From Tamarix chinensis (taxonomy: Eukaryota > Streptophyta > Magnoliopsida > Caryophyllales > Tamaricaceae), in assembly GCA_030549775.1 (NCBI GenBank), contig CM060178.1, positions 65,028,896 to 65,092,895 on the forward strand: 64,000 nt of DNA, written 5' to 3'. Each line of letters opens with the position of its first letter. Position 1 is the stretch's first letter. A model generated the notes under the pieces. That model did not search any database and was not told the DNA's origin. It saw nothing but the letters and a program-made list of their open reading frames with translations. Shown piece after piece: positions 61,025 to 64,000 of this stretch. A program made the translations under genes and the position numbers.

Positions 61025-61431
61025 CATTACAAGAAAAAGGGTAAACACAAATGGTCTTAATATTGAAAATTATCTATCATCAATAATAAGACTTAACTAT
61101 GATGATTATTCTATGATATTAAGTCAAAATACACATCTATTTTTCATTATAAAAAAAAAAAGAAATGCTAGGTAATACTTATTACCAACAATGTTATTGT
61201 TAGTATTAAAGGGCACCAAAACTTCTCTAGAAATCTTTTCCTAAAAATGCATGGGAAAATATATACCAAAGATAAAATCTTAATACTAATTATGGAATTG
61301 TAGGTAATAAGGTATATTTTTGGTTAAAATTCCATAGATCAAAAATTACTACAAATGAAAGGGGTAAAAATAATTATCCTTAATATCAATGCTTAGTTCC
61401 TTGGTAATAAGAAATTTTTATTTTTGTAGAG
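61025..61431. mobile_element. Small CACTA-like non-autonomous element (about 407 bp)
   Basis: The left end cattacaagaaaaagggt resembles the common plant CACTACAAGAAAA terminus. The right end reads tttttgtagag, which is ctctacaaaaa on the other strand. The interior is AT-rich with repeated ggtaataag/cttattacc subterminal motifs. A second left-end-like copy (actacaaatgaaaggggtaa) lies at about 61,350. Flanking triplets aac and ccg do not match, so a target duplication is not shown. No coding sequence is present. Confidence 0.5.
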
Positions 61432-62100
61432 CCGAATAAAAAACACATCAATTAATATAAAGGGCTAACACTAACTATATAGGCCTTGTTAGTAACAATC
61501 TAGATCATCTGTATTAAGGGGTGTTTATAAATTAATTCTAAACCCTAGCCTTTCATTTCCCAACTTCATCTTTTACCTCAGTTGTTGGTCCTTGCTTTTA
61601 TCCCTCACCCTTTCCACTATTTTTTTCTCCTTCTCCTTCAACCGTCTCCTCCATTATTTTCCCTTTTCAACCTTTATCCATAAATTTCTTCCTCTCCTCA
61701 AGTATTGTTTTATTCTTAAGTTTATTTCTTTTATGTTTTTTGTATCGAATTATCTAATTTTTTTTTCAAGTGTAACCATTGGTGCACCATCACTTACTCT
61801 GCCCGACACACCACCAGTGGTGCTAGAGGTTACCTAAGTTTGCTATAGCTCATTTTAATTTATGAAGTATTGTTATTATTTTATATTTTTCTTGTTTATA
61901 CGTATTTGAGGGTTATTAGTTTGTTGTTGGTCATATTATTCTATATTTGTTTGTTGTTTTATGTTAATTGTTGTGTAATATATATATATATATTCTAAAT
62001 TAGATTATTGTAGTTAGATTTTGTATGATTATGTAATTAGATTATTATAGTAAGGTTATGCAAGCAATTAGATAATTATATGTAGTTGTAAGTATATTCA
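61432..62100. other. AT-rich stretch upstream of LTR J
   Basis: A pyrimidine-rich patch at 61,540-61,720 and a short (TA)n at 61,979-61,993. It may include the start of LTR J, but no TGTAATACCC terminus was found. Confidence 0.4.
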
Positions 62101-63187
62101 AATATACTTTCCCCATGGTGTAGGTACGTCTTCCCGTCCCTCTTTTTCTTCTCTTCCTTTTTTCACCTCTTATGGCCCAAACCCTTTCCTTTTTTATTTC
62201 TTCTGTCTTTCCTCAGGCTGTGGCCAAAACACGCATACACCCCCCATCTTTCCCTTTCTCTCCCTCTTTTCCCTTTTTTCCCTCACCTCTAACCTCGTGC
62301 ACGCCTACACCATGTCCTCCCTTGCTACCATTATTCACAGCTCCCCCACCTACTTCCCTTCCTCTTTCGATCATGTAGGGCATGCAAGCTTGCATGTCCC
62401 TACACTGTCCCCCCCTTTATGCCTTTTTATCCCTACCCTATACCCTATCACTTACAACGGTTCCCTTCCTTCTATGCATGCTTGCACTGCCCCTACCACT
62501 GCTAGCTACTAGCCTCCTAGTCCTCTCCCTTCCTTTGTTCTCATTCTTCCTCCTAGTGCTTATAAACCCCACTCAAACTCTCCTTCCCCTCTCTTTTCTA
62601 CCACAATCTCCTCTACCCCTTCTTCTCCCTTAAATACTAGAGACGCCACTATCGTAGCCCCAAATCCATCCCATCCTCTTCCCTACACCTCCCTTAGCAT
62701 AATGAGCCCCTCACTTCCCCTTCATTTCCCTTCTTTTTCTCTCTCTCTAAATGTATAAAGCGGGTAGCTCGAGCTTCCCTTTGCACCATCACACACCACC
62801 AGCACCACCTCCTTCCACAACCATTAGCCATACCTTCCTCCCTAGCCTCCCTTCTAGCATAAGATGGTCTCCCTGTGCTACAAACCTCCTCCACCACCCT
62901 TCTTCCCCTCCATTTTTTCCCCTCCTCCTCCTCCCTTCCTCTCAAGTATCGCTGTGAGACCTTCACTGCCTCCACTAGCCACTTGTGTCGGAACCTCTAC
63001 CACCCCAAGAAACCTTACCCCACTCCTTCTTCCTACCCTAAAAAGCCTCCTCCTTACATCACCATCACAATCGTCACCGCTGCGACCACAACCATGCCAC
63101 CCTCACCCTTCCTTATCTATTATGGTCACATCTCCCCCCTCCTTACTTATTTTAATCATTTTATCATAATATCTACTATTATTAACA

Positions 63188-63241
63188 TTCTTCTTCTTCT
63201 TCTTCTTCATATTGTTATCATTATTATTATTATTATTATTA

Positions 63242-63338
<97 letters not shown>

Positions 63339-63341
63339 TTG

Positions 63342-63374
<33 letters not shown>

Positions 63375-63375
63375 T
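63188..63375 (+). repeat. Trinucleotide microsatellites in LTR J
   Basis: (TTC)n at about 63,188-63,210, (TTA)n at 63,217-63,280, then (TTG)n at 63,281-63,335, then TTA again. Confidence 0.97.
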
Positions 63376-63588
63376 AATAGTCAAGAGAATGGGGGGAGAA
63401 GAAAAAAGGGTAGAAAATGAGTAAAATAGCTAAGTGGGTGTTCTCATTTTAGGTACCTAATTAGTAATCCCCTATGAGTAGGCATAGGATCCCAATGCTT
63501 CAATACCATATTGAATTAGATAAGGATATGGTTATGTTAAGGTTATGCTTATATGTCTTGGTTGTGCAATAAGTGTACTTGTATGCAC

Positions 63589-63592
<4 letters not shown>

Positions 63593-63619
<27 letters not shown>

Positions 63620-63630
63620 TTGTGTGTGAT
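63593..63630 (+). repeat. TG microsatellite
   Basis: About 17 TG units with one interruption (ttt) inside LTR J. Confidence 0.97.
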
Positions 63631-64000
63631 CTAAGTGTGTTGTGCACCTTGGCTTGTAAGGACCAATGGTAATAATGTTTGTGACTCTCATTGCTTGTTT
63701 TTGTATGTTTTTGCTAAATTTTATCATGGGTTGATGTAAGCATTGTGTGTTGTTGAAAAATTATATATTTATACCAAATAGTCTTAGGTGGGGCTTAGGT
63801 AGAGAGGTAAATGAAATAAGATAATGAGGGATAAAATATGTAAATTTTTAAGTGGGGAGTGTTCTAACTATCCCTTGGAATAATATGGAATAATAAAAAG
63901 TGGTATTTATGATAAGAGGAGTTAGGGTAAAACCTTTTCATAGGGAAAGTGGGCATTCTATGGGGACAAGATCAATTAGTGGGACCTTGTTTAGAGGTTG

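Larger units (their letters stand above)
62101..64000 (+). mobile_element. LTR J, 5' part, runs off the window
   Basis: It has the same order as LTRs C and D: a pyrimidine-rich leader (62,101-63,175), a trinucleotide block (63,188-63,375), then tgagtaggcataggatccca, a gap and tagataagg. The last part parallels the gaggaggcataggagcgtg, gap, tagataagg order in D. Many overlapping frames on both strands are composition by-products. The 3' portion with any minisatellite lies beyond 64,000. Confidence 0.6.

Noticed and set aside
1..64000. A new defence, toxin or biosynthetic system
   Set aside because: All recognisable proteins are transposon or retrotransposon domains in decay. No gene cluster of another kind was seen on either strand.

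Overview
The window looks like a transposon-filled stretch of a large, AT-rich plant nuclear genome. Every coding trace I recognise belongs to a plant mobile-element family: CACTA/En-Spm transposon domains (TNP2, DUF4218, DUF4216, Transposase_24, Ulp1), L1-type LINEs, Ty3/gypsy chromoviruses and a Ty1/copia element. All are broken by stops, frameshifts or insertions. I found no intact cellular gene, tRNA, rRNA or CRISPR array. I cannot name the species. The DNA looks like angiosperm heterochromatin, and that is an inference.

Left third (about 1-25.9 kb): an old CACTA transposon lying on the minus strand is the host. Its order from right to left is TNP2 (about 25.7-24.8 kb), DUF4218 (19.7-19.1), DUF4216 (16.2-15.5), a Transposase_24-like piece (14.6-14.4) and a Ulp1-like protease piece (7.5-7.1). 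Subterminal repeats (about 60-310) possibly mark its 3' end. It is split by an LTR element F (19,672 to about 24.2 kb), which holds an 874-bp solo LTR (23,257-24,130, perfect 5-bp duplication). It is also split by a 5'-truncated LINE (16.2-19.1 kb), by LTR K (7,547-13,703, itself split by LTR B, 8,694-12,342), and by the giant solo LTR A (1,921-6,403, perfect 5-bp duplication).

Middle (25.9-48.5 kb): a minus-strand LTR G is split by LTR C (28,468-32,474). A second LINE remnant (33.7-34.5 kb) is fused to a degenerate chromovirus pol (34.5-36.8 kb) with its 3' LTR E (36,803-39,966). Then comes a Ty1/copia element (39.97-48.49 kb) split inside its reverse transcriptase by the 4,700-bp solo LTR D (42,207-46,906, perfect 5-bp duplication).

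Right (48.5-64 kb): an LTR retrotransposon holds only a gag remnant between 5' LTR H and 3' LTR I (a TR-GAG-like deletion form). It is followed by a minus-strand LTR fragment L, a Reina-like chromovirus integrase remnant, a diverged direct duplication, a small CACTA-like MITE candidate, and the start of another giant LTR (J) running off the window.

The most distinctive feature is a group of very large LTRs (about 2.5-4.7 kb) with related termini (5' TGTAATACCCC, 3' GGGGTGTTACA). Several carry a pyrimidine-rich leader, a trinucleotide microsatellite block, and a short minisatellite before the 3' end that differs between subfamilies. A and D share a nearly identical 3' core but have unrelated 5' halves, which points to modular exchange between LTRs. 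No new enzymatic or defence system was seen.
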